A stretch of DNA of 54,542 nt from Lentisphaeraceae bacterium (GCA_004555175.1 SFJE01000010.1:1-54542); one strand, 5' to 3'. Shown: positions 36,901-45,135, counted from the first letter of the stretch. Notes: generated from the sequence alone by a model not told the origin. Made by a program: numbers and translations.

Positions 36901-37467
36901 ATGCGTTCAATCACACACCTTGACCTTCAGTACGCCCACCGTTTCTACGGCTTCCAGGGCGAGGCCCAGTACCTCCACGGTCACACCGGCGGCCTGACCA
37001 TTGAAGTCGAAGACACCATCGAGCCCGGCGTCAATATGGTCTATCCCTGCAACGAAGTCCAGAAGGTGGCCTGGGAGGTCCTCAAGAACTTCGACCACGC
37101 CCTCATCCTCCGCGAGGATGATCCCCTCCTGCCCGCCATCCTCGCCGTCTACGAGAAGCAGGGCATCCGCAACGGCTCGCCCCGCAACACGATGAAGGGC
37201 CCCGCCTTCAAGACCGACCTCTGCACCGCCTACCCCGAGTGCCGCCTCGTCGTCACCAAGGAGACGATGACCGTGGAAGGGATGATCAAGATCGTCTACG
37301 ACCTGCTCAAGGACAAGCTCAACATCGCCAAGATCACCTTCACCAGCGGTGTCAACGCCGCCACGATGGACTTCACCCCCACCCGCACCCTCGATCGCTG
37401 CCCCCTCTGCGGCGTCGAACTCAAGGATGGCGTCTGCCCCAAGTGCGGCTACCGCAAGCAGAAGTAA
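36901..37467 (+). CDS. PTPS/QueD-like protein with C-terminal zinc ribbon
   Basis: A 188-residue protein. The zinc histidines of 6-pyruvoyl-tetrahydropterin synthase/QueD are present (H13 in YAHRF; H26 and H28 in LHGHTGG), with NMVYPCNEVQK, FDHALIL and later MTVEGMIKIVYDLL. The catalytic Cys expected four residues before the HGH is Ala22, and the Glu of the PTPS-III type is also absent, so the standard reaction is doubtful. C167, C170, C179 and C182 form an added zinc ribbon (CPLCG, CPKCG). It could act in queuosine or folate metabolism or be a new variant. AAGGAG is 8 bp before ATG. Confidence 0.75.
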   Translation: MRSITHLDLQYAHRFYGFQGEAQYLHGHTGGLTIEVEDTIEPGVNMVYPCNEVQKVAWEVLKNFDHALILREDDPLLPAILAVYEKQGIRNGSPRNTMKGPAFKTDLCTAYPECRLVVTKETMTVEGMIKIVYDLLKDKLNIAKITFTSGVNAATMDFTPTRTLDRCPLCGVELKDGVCPKCGYRKQK

Positions 37468-37471
37468 AGAA

Positions 37472-37499
37472 GCCGTTAGCCGTTAGCATCTAGCGGTTC
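37472..37499. repeat. Heptad array (GCCGTTA type)
   Basis: Units GCCGTTA GCCGTTA GCATCTA GCGGTTC, 5 bp after the PTPS-like stop. Confidence 0.85.
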
Positions 37500-37510
37500 A
37501 CCCTTTACAT

Positions 37511-37551
37511 AAAGGCCGGCCCTCGGACACCCGAAGGTCGGCCTTTGTTTT
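37511..37551 (+). terminator. Terminator of the PTPS-like gene
   Basis: AAAGGCCGGCCCTCGG pairs with CCGAAGGTCGGCCTTT with two mispairs, followed by GTTTTCT. Confidence 0.8.
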
Positions 37552-37656
37552 CTCCCGACCCGCCCCAAAAGAGCCGCTAGGGCGCAACCTTCCCCCACAG
37601 GGGCTCGACCTCGCCTCGAGGCTGAGGCGATCTTGGCCTCTGGCGAAGGGAACTAT

Positions 37657-37766
37657 TAAGACCCCGTCTTAATTCAAATAAGACCCCGTCTTAATTCAAA
37701 TAAGACCCCGTCTTGTTTCCAATAAGACCCCGTCTTGTTTCAAATAAGAGGGCCTCTTAATAATTG
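37657..37766. repeat. Five-unit array of the 22-bp palindromic repeat
   Basis: Units start at 37657, 37679, 37701, 37723 and 37745. The first four have TAAGACCCCGTCTT with linkers AATTCAAA, AATTCAAA, GTTTCCAA and GTTTCAAA. The fifth has AAGAGG-GCCTCTT, changed on both arms so that pairing is kept. The strict 22-bp period places all centres on one face of the helix. Confidence 0.92.
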
Positions 37767-37901
37767 CCTGGGGCGCGGATCCCAATTGGCCTAGGGCACG
37801 GAGCAGGTATTCCGCGCCGCCGCACACCGTGCTTGCAGCAGAGAAGCCTGGCCCCCAAATGGCGGACCAGGCTTCTGCTTTGTGCCAAGCGTTGCGAGCG
37901 C

Positions 37902-39662
37902 TTAGGTGAGCGGGAGGGTGAGGGTGAAGGTGGTGCCTTGGCCGGGGGTGGAATCGACGGCGACGGTGCCGTGGTGGAGGAGGGCGGTGTGTTTGACGAT
38001 AGCCAGGCCCAGACCGGTGCCGCCGCGCTCGCGGGAGCGATCCTTATCCACGCGGTAGAAGCGCTCGAAGAGGCGCGGGAGATGCTCGGAGGCGATGCCG
38101 CAGCCGTAGTCGCGAACGGCGATTTGGGCTGTTCGGCCGGCATGGGTGAGGGTGAGATCAAGGGTGGGGGTGCCAGTGGCGTAGCGCAGGGCGTTGGTGA
38201 GGAGGTTGACGATGGCCTGCTCCAGGAGCCGGGGATCGCCGCGCAGGGAGAGGGATTCCTTGGGGAGGGTGAGGCGCAGGGGAATGTGGGCGCGCTCGGC
38301 TTCGTCCTGGACCAGGGCGGCGGCACCTTGGCAGAGGAGGGCGAGGTTGCAGGGGCGGAAGTCCTGCTCGGGGGAGCCTTGGCGGCGCTCGATGGCGGCC
38401 AGGGAGAGGATGTCGCGCACCAGAGCGTTGAGGCGGCGGGACTGGCGGTCGAGGATGTCGAGGCAGTGGGTCTGAGCGGGGGGATCGAGGGGGGTATCGC
38501 GCAGGGTCTCGACGGTGGAGAGGATGGCGGTGAGGGGGGTCTTGATCTCGTGGGAGACATTGGCCACGAAGTCGGAGCGGAAGCTCTCAAGGCGGCGTAG
38601 GTCGGTGAGGTCGGTGAGAACGAGCAGGAGGCAGAGTTCGCCATCGCGCTCCATCCGAACGGCGTGGGCCAGGAGGGTGCGTTGGGAGGTACCGTCATCG
38701 AAGGGCAGCTCGCGGGCACTTAGAGTCGGCTCGCTGAAGGCCGTGCGGACATAGCCAACGAGTTCGGCCGAGGCTGTGCGCTCGATGCGGAAGCCCGCTT
38801 GGCGGATAGCCGGACCAAAGAGGTGGGCGGCGGCACGGTTGGCGCGGAGCACTTCGCCATTGTGCGCGACGAGGAGGAGCGGCTCGCGCATCGTATTGAT
38901 GAGTGCGTCGAACTCATTGCGCTCGCGACCGAGCTGATCGATACGTGCGCGCAGTTGGCGGCCCATACTGGCGATGGCCTGGGCAAGCTCGCGCAGGGGG
39001 CCACCCTCGGGCGGCGTGATGGGCGTATCAAGCTTGCCGCGGGCAATGGCGATCGCCGCACGCTGCAAGGCGACAAACTGCGGCCGCACGCGCAGGAAGA
39101 GGTAGCCTAGGAGCAGAAGCGCCAGCCCGGCCCCGCAGAGCATCGAGAGCGCCACCGCCCGGCGCATCTGCTCGAGCGAATCGGTGATGGTCGCCAGCGG
39201 CAGGGCCGTGCGCACCACCCAATGCTCAGCACGCAGCGCATGGTAGAGCAGGTAGGCCTGGGAGGTGGAGGAGTAGCGGACCGAGAAGTCATCTTGCACG
39301 GCGGGCGTGGTGGCGTTCTTGGCGGCAGAGACCTCGGGACGTTGAGCGTGGTTCGGGAGGTCCGCGGCCGTGGCTTCGGAATCGGCCACCACGGTGCCAT
39401 CGGGGGCAATAACCGTCACGCGCAAGGGGTGACCGCGGAAGTGGTCAACGCGGCGAGCAACGGCATCCAACTTCCCCTCGCGCAGGTCGGGCAAGAGGGT
39501 CTCGGCGATGAAGTGGGTGCGCTGGGCGAGGCTTTCGCGCGCCTCGGCCAAGGTGCCGCGCTTGAAGGTTTGGTATTGGGCGAAGAGCAGAATCCCGGTG
39601 AGTAGCGCCAGGGCCAGCAGGCTCGCCGGCAACGAGAGCAAAAGAAGGTCGCGGTGTTTCAT
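37902..39662 (-). CDS. phoR: PhoR-type sensor histidine kinase
   Basis: A 586-residue inner-membrane kinase. Two membrane helices (about 6-26 and 160-182) enclose a periplasmic domain of ~130 residues, larger than in E. coli PhoR. A HAMP-like segment, a PAS domain (~240-330) and HisKA follow, with the phospho-accepting H371 in VANVSHEIKTPL, then HATPase with NLLTNAL, DYGCGI and GGTGLGLAIV. It would phosphorylate the PhoB next door under phosphate limitation. The start is MKHRDLLLL; no strong ribosome site is seen. It lies 223 bp after phoB, separated by repeats. Confidence 0.92.
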   Translation of the reverse strand: MKHRDLLLLSLPASLLALALLTGILLFAQYQTFKRGTLAEARESLAQRTHFIAETLLPDLREGKLDAVARRVDHFRGHPLRVTVIAPDGTVVADSEATAADLPNHAQRPEVSAAKNATTPAVQDDFSVRYSSTSQAYLLYHALRAEHWVVRTALPLATITDSLEQMRRAVALSMLCGAGLALLLLGYLFLRVRPQFVALQRAAIAIARGKLDTPITPPEGGPLRELAQAIASMGRQLRARIDQLGRERNEFDALINTMREPLLLVAHNGEVLRANRAAAHLFGPAIRQAGFRIERTASAELVGYVRTAFSEPTLSARELPFDDGTSQRTLLAHAVRMERDGELCLLLVLTDLTDLRRLESFRSDFVANVSHEIKTPLTAILSTVETLRDTPLDPPAQTHCLDILDRQSRRLNALVRDILSLAAIERRQGSPEQDFRPCNLALLCQGAAALVQDEAERAHIPLRLTLPKESLSLRGDPRLLEQAIVNLLTNALRYATGTPTLDLTLTHAGRTAQIAVRDYGCGIASEHLPRLFERFYRVDKDRSRERGGTGLGLAIVKHTALLHHGTVAVDSTPGQGTTFTLTLPLT

Positions 39663-39671
39663 AGGAAGAGA

Positions 39672-39706
39672 GCTAACAGCGGACAGCCGACAGCGGACAG
39701 CAGCTG
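39672..39706. repeat. Heptad array (GCGGACA type)
   Basis: Units GCTAACA GCGGACA GCCGACA GCGGACA GCAGCTG, 10 bp upstream of the phoR start. Confidence 0.85.
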
Positions 39707-39769
39707 GCGCTTGATGTGTAAGGCCCAGCCCAAAACATGGGGTAGGCGTAAAGGGGGAAGGGGGAGAAG

Positions 39770-39800
39770 CTGTCGACAGGCGACAGGCGATAGCCGACAG
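39770..39800. repeat. Heptad array (CAGGCGA type)
   Basis: Units CTGTCGA CAGGCGA CAGGCGA TAGCCGA CAG, followed by a GGCGTATTCCAAGACGG variant of the companion hairpin. Confidence 0.8.
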
Positions 39801-39833
39801 GGCGTATTCCAAGACGGGTGGTGGTGGAGGGGC

Positions 39834-39868
39834 CTGTCATCTGTCATCTGCCATCTGTTCTCTGCGAG
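39834..39868. repeat. Heptad array (CTGTCAT type)
   Basis: Units CTGTCAT CTGTCAT CTGCCAT CTGTTCT CTGCGAG, ending 18 bp before the phoB stop. Confidence 0.85.
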
Positions 39869-39885
39869 CAACGCGAGCACGCGCG

Positions 39886-40563
39886 TCAAGCGCGCATCCG
39901 GTAGCCTACGCCACGGACGGTTTCGAGGCGTTCGCCGAAGGGGCCGAGTTTGCGGCGGAGGGAGACGATGGTGACGTCGACGGCGCGGTCGGTGACGGGG
40001 TAATCCTCGCCCTTGGTGCGGGCGACGATTTGGGCGCGGGTGTAGACGTGGCCGGGGTGGGCGCAGAGAAGGCGCAGAAGGTCGAACTCGCCACAGGTGA
40101 GGGCAAGTTCCTGCTCTTGGAGGGTGGCGCGGCGCTGGTCGGGAAGAAGGGTGAGGCCGGCGTAGCGGATCTGTTCCTCGGGGCTCTCCTCCTCGCCGCG
40201 GCGCAGGAGGGCGCGAATGCGGGCGATGAGGACCTTATTGCTAAAGGGCTTGGTGACGTAATCCGAGGCGCCCATCTCCAACCCCAAGACGATGTCGTTC
40301 TCCTCGCTCTTGGCCGTGAGCATCAGCACGGGAATGGCGGCTAGGACGCTATCGGCCTTGAGGCGGCGGAGAACGCCCAGGCCGTCGAGCCCGGGGAGCA
40401 TCCAATCGAGGAGGATGAGGTCGGGCTTCTGGGCCTTGGCGCGCTCGAGGGCCTGGAGGCCATCCTCGGCTTCGGCAGTGGCGTAGCCGGCGGCGGCGAG
40501 GTTGATGGCCAGGAGGTCGCGGATAGCGGCTTCGTCTTCAACAATCAGAATCAGGTTGTTCAT
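39886..40563 (-). CDS. phoB: PhoB-type response regulator
   Basis: A 225-residue OmpR/PhoB-family regulator. The receiver has the phosphorylated D53 in LILLDWMLPG, the acidic pair in IVEDEAA and K in LTAKSEE. The C-terminal winged helix has LTCGEFDLLRLLCAHPGHVYTR and VTIVSLRRKLG. It should bind the Pho-box-like site before pstS. The chosen ATG (MNNLILIV) has GAAGAAGG just upstream. It lies between phoU and phoR in the phosphate operon. Confidence 0.93.
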   Translation of the reverse strand: MNNLILIVEDEAAIRDLLAINLAAAGYATAEAEDGLQALERAKAQKPDLILLDWMLPGLDGLGVLRRLKADSVLAAIPVLMLTAKSEENDIVLGLEMGASDYVTKPFSNKVLIARIRALLRRGEEESPEEQIRYAGLTLLPDQRRATLQEQELALTCGEFDLLRLLCAHPGHVYTRAQIVARTKGEDYPVTDRAVDVTIVSLRRKLGPFGERLETVRGVGYRMRA

Positions 40564-40619
40564 ACCTTCTTCGCTCCTTCTTCGGCCTCGGGGCAGCCCG
40601 ACAGCCAAGCTTACCCGCC

Positions 40620-41282
40620 TTACAATGGGCGAGCGTGGCGGACGATCTGCCCTTCTTCTAGGTAGATGACATCCTCGCAGATGTTGGTGGCAATGTCGGC
40701 AATACGCTCAATGGCATGGGAAATCGTCACGCAGTCCAAAGTATAACCCGCTTGGGCGGGATTTTTCAAGAGGCGTTCGCGGGCATCGGCATAGTGGGCG
40801 GCGTTGAGGGCGTCGACGGCATCATCTTCCAAGAGGATGGTGCGGGCCTGGTCGGAGCGGTGGCAGACGAAGGCATCGAGGGCGCCGCGGAGCATCTTGT
40901 GAGCGCGCGAGAGCATCGGGGTGAAGTCGAAGGGCTGCGCGGGCGGGGGGGTGATGGAGGCGATGTCGATGGCGCGAGAGGCAATATTGGAGGCCAGGTC
41001 GGCCACACGTTCGAGCTCGCCATTGACTTTAAGGATAGTGACCAGGAGCCGAAGGTCGCCGGCAACGGGCTGGTAGAGGGCCATGAGCTTGAGGCACTCC
41101 TCCTCGATGGTCACCTCGTCGGCATCGATGGCGGCATCGCGGGCGATAATCTCGCGGGCACTATCGGCGTCGGGGTGGTCAACGGCGCGCATGGCGCGGA
41201 TGAGGGCATTCTCGGCGGCGGTGGCCAAGTCGAGCAAGTGCTGTTTGAGGGTTTCGATTTCGTAGGTAAAACGGTCGCGCAT
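40620..41282 (-). CDS. phoU: PhoU phosphate signalling regulator
   Basis: A 220-residue protein made of two three-helix PhoU repeats; it links the PstSCAB transporter to PhoR. The family motif LVTILKVNGELERVADLASNIA (73-94) is followed later by the second-repeat version ISHAIERIADIATNICEDVIYL, both with the metal-site E-R-x-x-D. Length is normal. It lies 42 bp after pstB and about 55 bp before phoB. Confidence 0.94.
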   Translation of the reverse strand: MRDRFTYEIETLKQHLLDLATAAENALIRAMRAVDHPDADSAREIIARDAAIDADEVTIEEECLKLMALYQPVAGDLRLLVTILKVNGELERVADLASNIASRAIDIASITPPPAQPFDFTPMLSRAHKMLRGALDAFVCHRSDQARTILLEDDAVDALNAAHYADARERLLKNPAQAGYTLDCVTISHAIERIADIATNICEDVIYLEEGQIVRHARPL

Positions 41283-41324
41283 AAGTTTCTCCTTTCAGGG
41301 TGGCGTGGGGGGTGGCCGCGGGGC

Positions 41325-42113
41325 TTAACCGAAGCGGCCGGTGATGTACTCTTCGGTCTTCTTCTCTTTGGGGGCGGTGAAGAGTTGCTTGGTGGGGCCG
41401 ACCTCGATAATCTTGCCCTTATAGAAGAAGGCGGTCTGGTCGGAGATACGGGCAGCCTGCTGCATGTTGTGGGTGACGATAACGATGGTGAAGCGCTCGC
41501 GCAACTGGAGCACCAGGTCCTCGATCTTGAGCGTGGCCACCGGGTCGATGGCGGAAGTCGGCTCATCCATCAGCAGCACTTCGGGCTCGGCGGCAATGGC
41601 GCGGGCAATGCAGAGCCGCTGTTGCTGACCGCCCGAGAGGGCCAGGCCGGACTTACGCAGGGAGTCCTTCACCTCGTCCCACAAGCTTGCGCCACGCAAG
41701 GCGGCCTCCACGCGTTCGGCAATCTCGGCGCGCGAAAGGCGGAAGTGCAGGCGCAGCGGATAAGCCACATTGTCGAAGACGCTCATCGGGAAGGGCGTGG
41801 GCTTCTGGAAGATCATCCCCACGCGCCGGCGCAGCGCCAGCAGGTCGGTCTTGGGGTCGAGGATGTTGATTCCATCCAGGAGGACCTCGCCCTCGGCGCG
41901 TTGGCCTCGGTGGAGGGAGTAGATGCGGTTGTAGGTGCGCAGATGGGTGGACTTCCCGCAGCCCGAGGGGCCGATAACGGCGGTGATCTGGCGCTCGGGG
42001 ATGTCGAGGTTATTCTCGAAGAGGGCTTGGTGGCCGCCTTCGTAGTAGAAGGAGAGGGCGCGGGCGCGGATTTTGGGTGCGCGCGCCGGAGTGGATGCGG
42101 TATTCTGTGGCAT
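41325..42113 (-). CDS. pstB: Phosphate ABC transporter ATPase PstB
   Basis: A 262-residue cytoplasmic ATPase of the high-affinity phosphate importer. It has Walker A GPSGCGKST (48-56), the PstB motif MIFQKPTPFPMSVFDNVAYP, signature LSGGQQQRLCIARA and Walker B VLLMDEPTSAIDP. The ATG has GGAAGAG upstream; the longer frame overlaps pstA out of frame and is not used. Confidence 0.96.
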   Translation of the reverse strand: MPQNTASTPARAPKIRARALSFYYEGGHQALFENNLDIPERQITAVIGPSGCGKSTHLRTYNRIYSLHRGQRAEGEVLLDGINILDPKTDLLALRRRVGMIFQKPTPFPMSVFDNVAYPLRLHFRLSRAEIAERVEAALRGASLWDEVKDSLRKSGLALSGGQQQRLCIARAIAAEPEVLLMDEPTSAIDPVATLKIEDLVLQLRERFTIVIVTHNMQQAARISDQTAFFYKGKIIEVGPTKQLFTAPKEKKTEEYITGRFG

Positions 42114-42126
42114 AAGCTCTTCCTTA

Positions 42127-43023
42127 TCAGTGGGCGCGCTTGTCGCGGAAGCAGACGCGAGCGACCAGGTTGATGAGCAGGACAATGACGGCGATGACGA
42201 GCGCGGCCCCCCAACCGGCGCGGTGCATCGCCTCGAAGGGCGAGTTGGTGGCATACTCGGTGATGAGCACCGGAATGTTGGGCGTGGGGCCGGAGAAGAA
42301 GTGTGTGGGCCAGCTATCGGCAAAGAGCGCGGTGAAGAGCAGCGGTGCCGTCTCCCCGGAAACGCGCGCCACGGAGAGGAGCACGCCGGTGACCAGGCCA
42401 TTGCGGGCCGAGCGGCAGATGATTTGCAGCGTCACGCGGCAGCGGGTGAGCCCCAGGGCCAGACCGCTCTCGCGCAGCGTATCGGGCACCATCAAGAGCA
42501 TCTCCTCGGTGGTGCGCATAATCACCGGGAACATGAGGATGGCCAATGCCACCGCCCCGGCAAAGCCCGAAAAGCACCCCATCGGCACCACGAGCGCCAT
42601 ATAGACGAAGAGGCCGACGATCACCGAGGGCATCCCCATCATCACATTCGCGCTAAAGCGCAGGGCCGCGGCCACCGGCGAAGCCTTCCCAAACTCCGCC
42701 AGCCAGATTCCCGCCAACAACGCCGGGGGAATGGCCACCACCGCCGCGCAGAGCGTCACCAGCAGCGTGCCCAACAGCGCATTGGCAATGCCCGCGCCGG
42801 GGATGCCGTAGGGCTTTGTGGGATTGGTCAGAAACTCCCAGCCTAGGGCCTCGGCGCCGCGCAGCAGGATGGTGCCGAGCACCCAAATCATTGCCCCCAT
42901 CGCCAGCGCCAAGGCCAGCAGCGAGAAGCCTTGCATCAGCCAATCCTGCACCTTGCGCCAGGTCTGCGGCCGCGTCTTGCCGGCCAGGGAGGGAAGGGGA
43001 GAGGAAAGCGAGTGCGTTGTCAT
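42127..43023 (-). CDS. pstA: Phosphate ABC transporter permease PstA
   Basis: A 298-residue permease with six membrane segments and the inner-membrane component loop RTTEEMLLMVPDTLRESGLALG. LLGTLLVTLCAAVVAIPPALLAGI marks the start of the BPD_transp domain. AAGGAGG lies 6 bp before the ATG at 43023; a start seven codons upstream is less likely. It ends 13 bp before pstB. Confidence 0.95.
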   Translation of the reverse strand: MTTHSLSSPLPSLAGKTRPQTWRKVQDWLMQGFSLLALALAMGAMIWVLGTILLRGAEALGWEFLTNPTKPYGIPGAGIANALLGTLLVTLCAAVVAIPPALLAGIWLAEFGKASPVAAALRFSANVMMGMPSVIVGLFVYMALVVPMGCFSGFAGAVALAILMFPVIMRTTEEMLLMVPDTLRESGLALGLTRCRVTLQIICRSARNGLVTGVLLSVARVSGETAPLLFTALFADSWPTHFFSGPTPNIPVLITEYATNSPFEAMHRAGWGAALVIAVIVLLINLVARVCFRDKRAH

Positions 43024-43033
43024 AGCAGCCTCC

Positions 43034-43957
43034 TTAACGTTCACCGCGCTTGGCCTTGGTCAAGGTGAGGTAATACTGCGCGGCCACCTGGATGGCGAAG
43101 GCCATCGTCAGCAAAATCAGCCCAAGGGCGAAGAGCGCCGCGCGCTGGAGGCCATCGGCCTCGGCAAAGTTGTTGGCCAGCGTGGCAGCGATCGTGGTGC
43201 AGCCTTCGAGCGGCGAAGCGGGCACGGCGATCACATTGCCGGCCACGAAGAGCACGGCCATCGTCTCGCCCAGCGCTCGACCTAGGCCAATGAAGACCCC
43301 GCCAAGCAGGCCGCGCGCACCATAGCGCAGGAGAATGTCGCGCGCCACCTCCCAGCGCGTGCACCCCACCCCAAAGGCCGACTCGCGCAACATCGGCGGG
43401 GTCATCCGCAGCACATCGCGCATCACCGCGCAGATGTAGGGCAGAATCATCAGGGCCAGAATCAGCCCGGCGGTCAGCACGCCAAAGCCGTTGGTATCAA
43501 TCCCCAAGCGCCACCACAACTCCTGCATCAGCGGGCAGACCACAAAGAGCCCCCACATGCCGTAGATAATCGAGGGAATGGCGGCCAGCAGGTCAATCGC
43601 CTGCCCCAAGAGCCGCGAGAGCACCGGCGGCGCATCGACAATCCACAGCGCCGAGACGAAGGCCAGCGGCAAGGCTACCGCCAGCGCAATCGCCGTCGTC
43701 TCCAACGTGCCAACCATCGCCGGCCACGCGCCAAAGAGCCCCGCCACCGGGTCCCACTCCTGCGACCAGAGGAAGCCGAACCCAAAGGTCCGCCACGCCT
43801 CCCACGAGGCGGCCGTCAGTTGGATAAAGAATCCCACCATCAGCACCCCGACTGCGAGCGCGCAGCCCAGGCAGAGCTTCCGGAAGGGGCCATCTACCGA
43901 AAACCTCCGCGCGCAGGAAGCCTGCGCCGGAGGGTCGATTGCGAGCGTCTGTGCCAT
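43034..43957 (-). CDS. pstC: Phosphate ABC transporter permease PstC
   Basis: A 307-residue permease. FGFGFLWSQEWDPVAGLFGAWP followed by GTLETTAIALAVALPLAF, then AAIPSIIYGMWGLFV, is the PstC pattern, and the EAA-type loop reads MLRESAFGVGCTRWEVARDILL. Six membrane helices are visible. ATG 43957 is chosen; a GTG three codons upstream is possible. No clear ribosome site is seen before either. Confidence 0.95.
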   Translation of the reverse strand: MAQTLAIDPPAQASCARRFSVDGPFRKLCLGCALAVGVLMVGFFIQLTAASWEAWRTFGFGFLWSQEWDPVAGLFGAWPAMVGTLETTAIALAVALPLAFVSALWIVDAPPVLSRLLGQAIDLLAAIPSIIYGMWGLFVVCPLMQELWWRLGIDTNGFGVLTAGLILALMILPYICAVMRDVLRMTPPMLRESAFGVGCTRWEVARDILLRYGARGLLGGVFIGLGRALGETMAVLFVAGNVIAVPASPLEGCTTIAATLANNFAEADGLQRAALFALGLILLTMAFAIQVAAQYYLTLTKAKRGER

Positions 43958-43987
43958 GGTGTGCACCGTCGTCTAGCGCCAATGTGT

Positions 43988-44908
43988 TTACTCGCCTAGC
44001 ACCTTAAGCGCCTGGGCGCTCTCCTCAGCCGAGAGGGGCGTGTAATGCAGCTGCTTGGCCGACGCCGCGCCCTCGGTGAAGCACCAGCTGAAGTAATCCT
44101 TCAACGCGGCCTTACGCTCGGCGGGCGTATCCTTGCGCACCAGGATGTAGGTGGTGCCCAAGATCGGCCAATCGCCCTGCGTTGGCTCGCTCCACGCCCC
44201 GGTGCTGTTCTGCAGCGCCACCGTCGAGAGCTTGGCCTCGAGCGCGTAGGTGTATTCGGTGTAGCCGATGGCGCCGCGGATCTTGGTCACGTTGTTGCAA
44301 ACGCCGGGGTTCTTCTGCCCGCCCAAGCCGCAGGGCCACTTGACGCTTGCACCCGCGCCCACCTGCTCGCGCCACGCATCGGAGACCTTCGAGAGGTAGC
44401 CGGTGAAGATCGCGCTCGTCCCCGAAGAGTCGGAGCGGTGCACCACCGTCACCTTCAGCCCCTTGGGCAACTTCACCCCGGGGTTCAACGCGGCAATCTG
44501 CGGATCGTCCCAAGTGGTAATCTCACCCAAGAAGAGCTTGGAGAGGAGCTCATTGGTCAACTTCAACTCCCCGGTCTTCACCTGCGGCAGGTTCACAATC
44601 GGCACCACCGGCCCGCGAACCATCGGGAACTGCAACAGCCCCCACGCCTCGCAATCGGCCGCACTCACCGGATCATCGGTCCCGGCGAAGTCCACCGTCT
44701 TCTCCTTAATCTGATTACGCCCGGCACCCGAACCGACCGATTGGTAGTTCACCGCCGCGCCCTGCTCGCTGGCCGTATAGCCATAGGTCCACACCTGATA
44801 GACCGGCGCGGGGAAGGAGGCGCCAGCCCCCGTCAAGCGCAACCGCTCGGCCTTCACACTTCCAGCCGCCACAAGCGCGGCCAACGTCAGCATCATCATC
44901 TGTTTCAT
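43988..44908 (-). CDS. pstS: Phosphate-binding periplasmic protein PstS
   Basis: A 306-residue protein with a signal peptide (MMMLTLAALVAAGSVKA, cut about residue 20). The mature start LTGAGASFPAPVYQVW, the QSVGSGAGRNQI loop, FAGTDDPVSAADC and HRSDSSGTSAIFTGYL are the phosphate-binding PstS motifs. It delivers phosphate to PstCAB. The ATG has AGGAG 8-9 bp upstream. First gene of the seven-gene phosphate operon, behind a Pho-box-like site. Confidence 0.96.
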   Translation of the reverse strand: MKQMMMLTLAALVAAGSVKAERLRLTGAGASFPAPVYQVWTYGYTASEQGAAVNYQSVGSGAGRNQIKEKTVDFAGTDDPVSAADCEAWGLLQFPMVRGPVVPIVNLPQVKTGELKLTNELLSKLFLGEITTWDDPQIAALNPGVKLPKGLKVTVVHRSDSSGTSAIFTGYLSKVSDAWREQVGAGASVKWPCGLGGQKNPGVCNNVTKIRGAIGYTEYTYALEAKLSTVALQNSTGAWSEPTQGDWPILGTTYILVRKDTPAERKAALKDYFSWCFTEGAASAKQLHYTPLSAEESAQALKVLGE

Positions 44909-44971
44909 ACGTGTCGTTCTCCTGATTAGTTCCAGAAAACGCCGCAAAGTATCCCACCACTTCGTGCGCCT

Positions 44972-45001
44972 AGTATGAGCCCCAGGTTAGATTTCTGTTA
45001 G
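44972..45001 (-). promoter_or_regulatory. Pho-box-like site and -10 before pstS
   Basis: On the reverse strand CTAACAG-AAAT-CTAACCT (45001-44984) is two 7-bp direct repeats with a 4-bp A/T spacer, the architecture of PhoB sites. CATACT (44977-44972) follows 6 bp later as a -10. The distance to pstS is about 65 bp. Confidence 0.65.
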
Positions 45002-45135
45002 CGCCCAGGCGGTCTGGCGGAGCAGGCCACTGCAAAACCGTTCACGCGCCAAAGGCGCACCTCTCGGCGGCGTAGCCACCCCCTCACGCGCGCACAGCGA
45101 GCACCTTCAATCCGGTTCTTTGTGGCTTCACGCGC
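45002..45135. repeat. Hairpin mosaic between pstS and rubrerythrin
   Basis: GCGCC-AAA-GGCGC followed by ACCTC, GGCGGCGTAGCC and CCCTCACGCGCGCACAGCGAGCACC, the same modules as at 29552-29777 and flanking the IS. Confidence 0.65.

Larger units (their letters stand above)
37468..37901. other. Intergenic region between convergent genes
   Basis: No gene seen. It contains a heptad array, a terminator, about 100 bp without recognised structure (37552-37656) and the five-unit 22-bp palindrome array. Confidence 0.7.
39663..39885. other. phoB-phoR gap with three heptad arrays
   Basis: The 223-bp gap inside an otherwise tight operon is largely made of heptad arrays (39672-39706, 39770-39800, 39834-39868). 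An AAGGCCCAGCCCAAAA segment at about 39720-39735 resembles one near 47284-47300 beside other heptads. Confidence 0.75.

Noticed and set aside
37657..37766. CRISPR array
   Set aside because: The repeat period is 22 bp with 8-9-bp linkers that are themselves similar; there are no unique spacers and no cas gene.
39834..39868. Pho boxes made of CTGTCAT half-sites beside phoB
   Set aside because: The period is 7 bp, not 11, and the array lies downstream of phoB. The same heptads occur far from phosphate genes (32424).
40716..42173. 485-residue forward frame opposite phoU-pstB
   Set aside because: Antisense shadow; the reverse-strand genes are certain.
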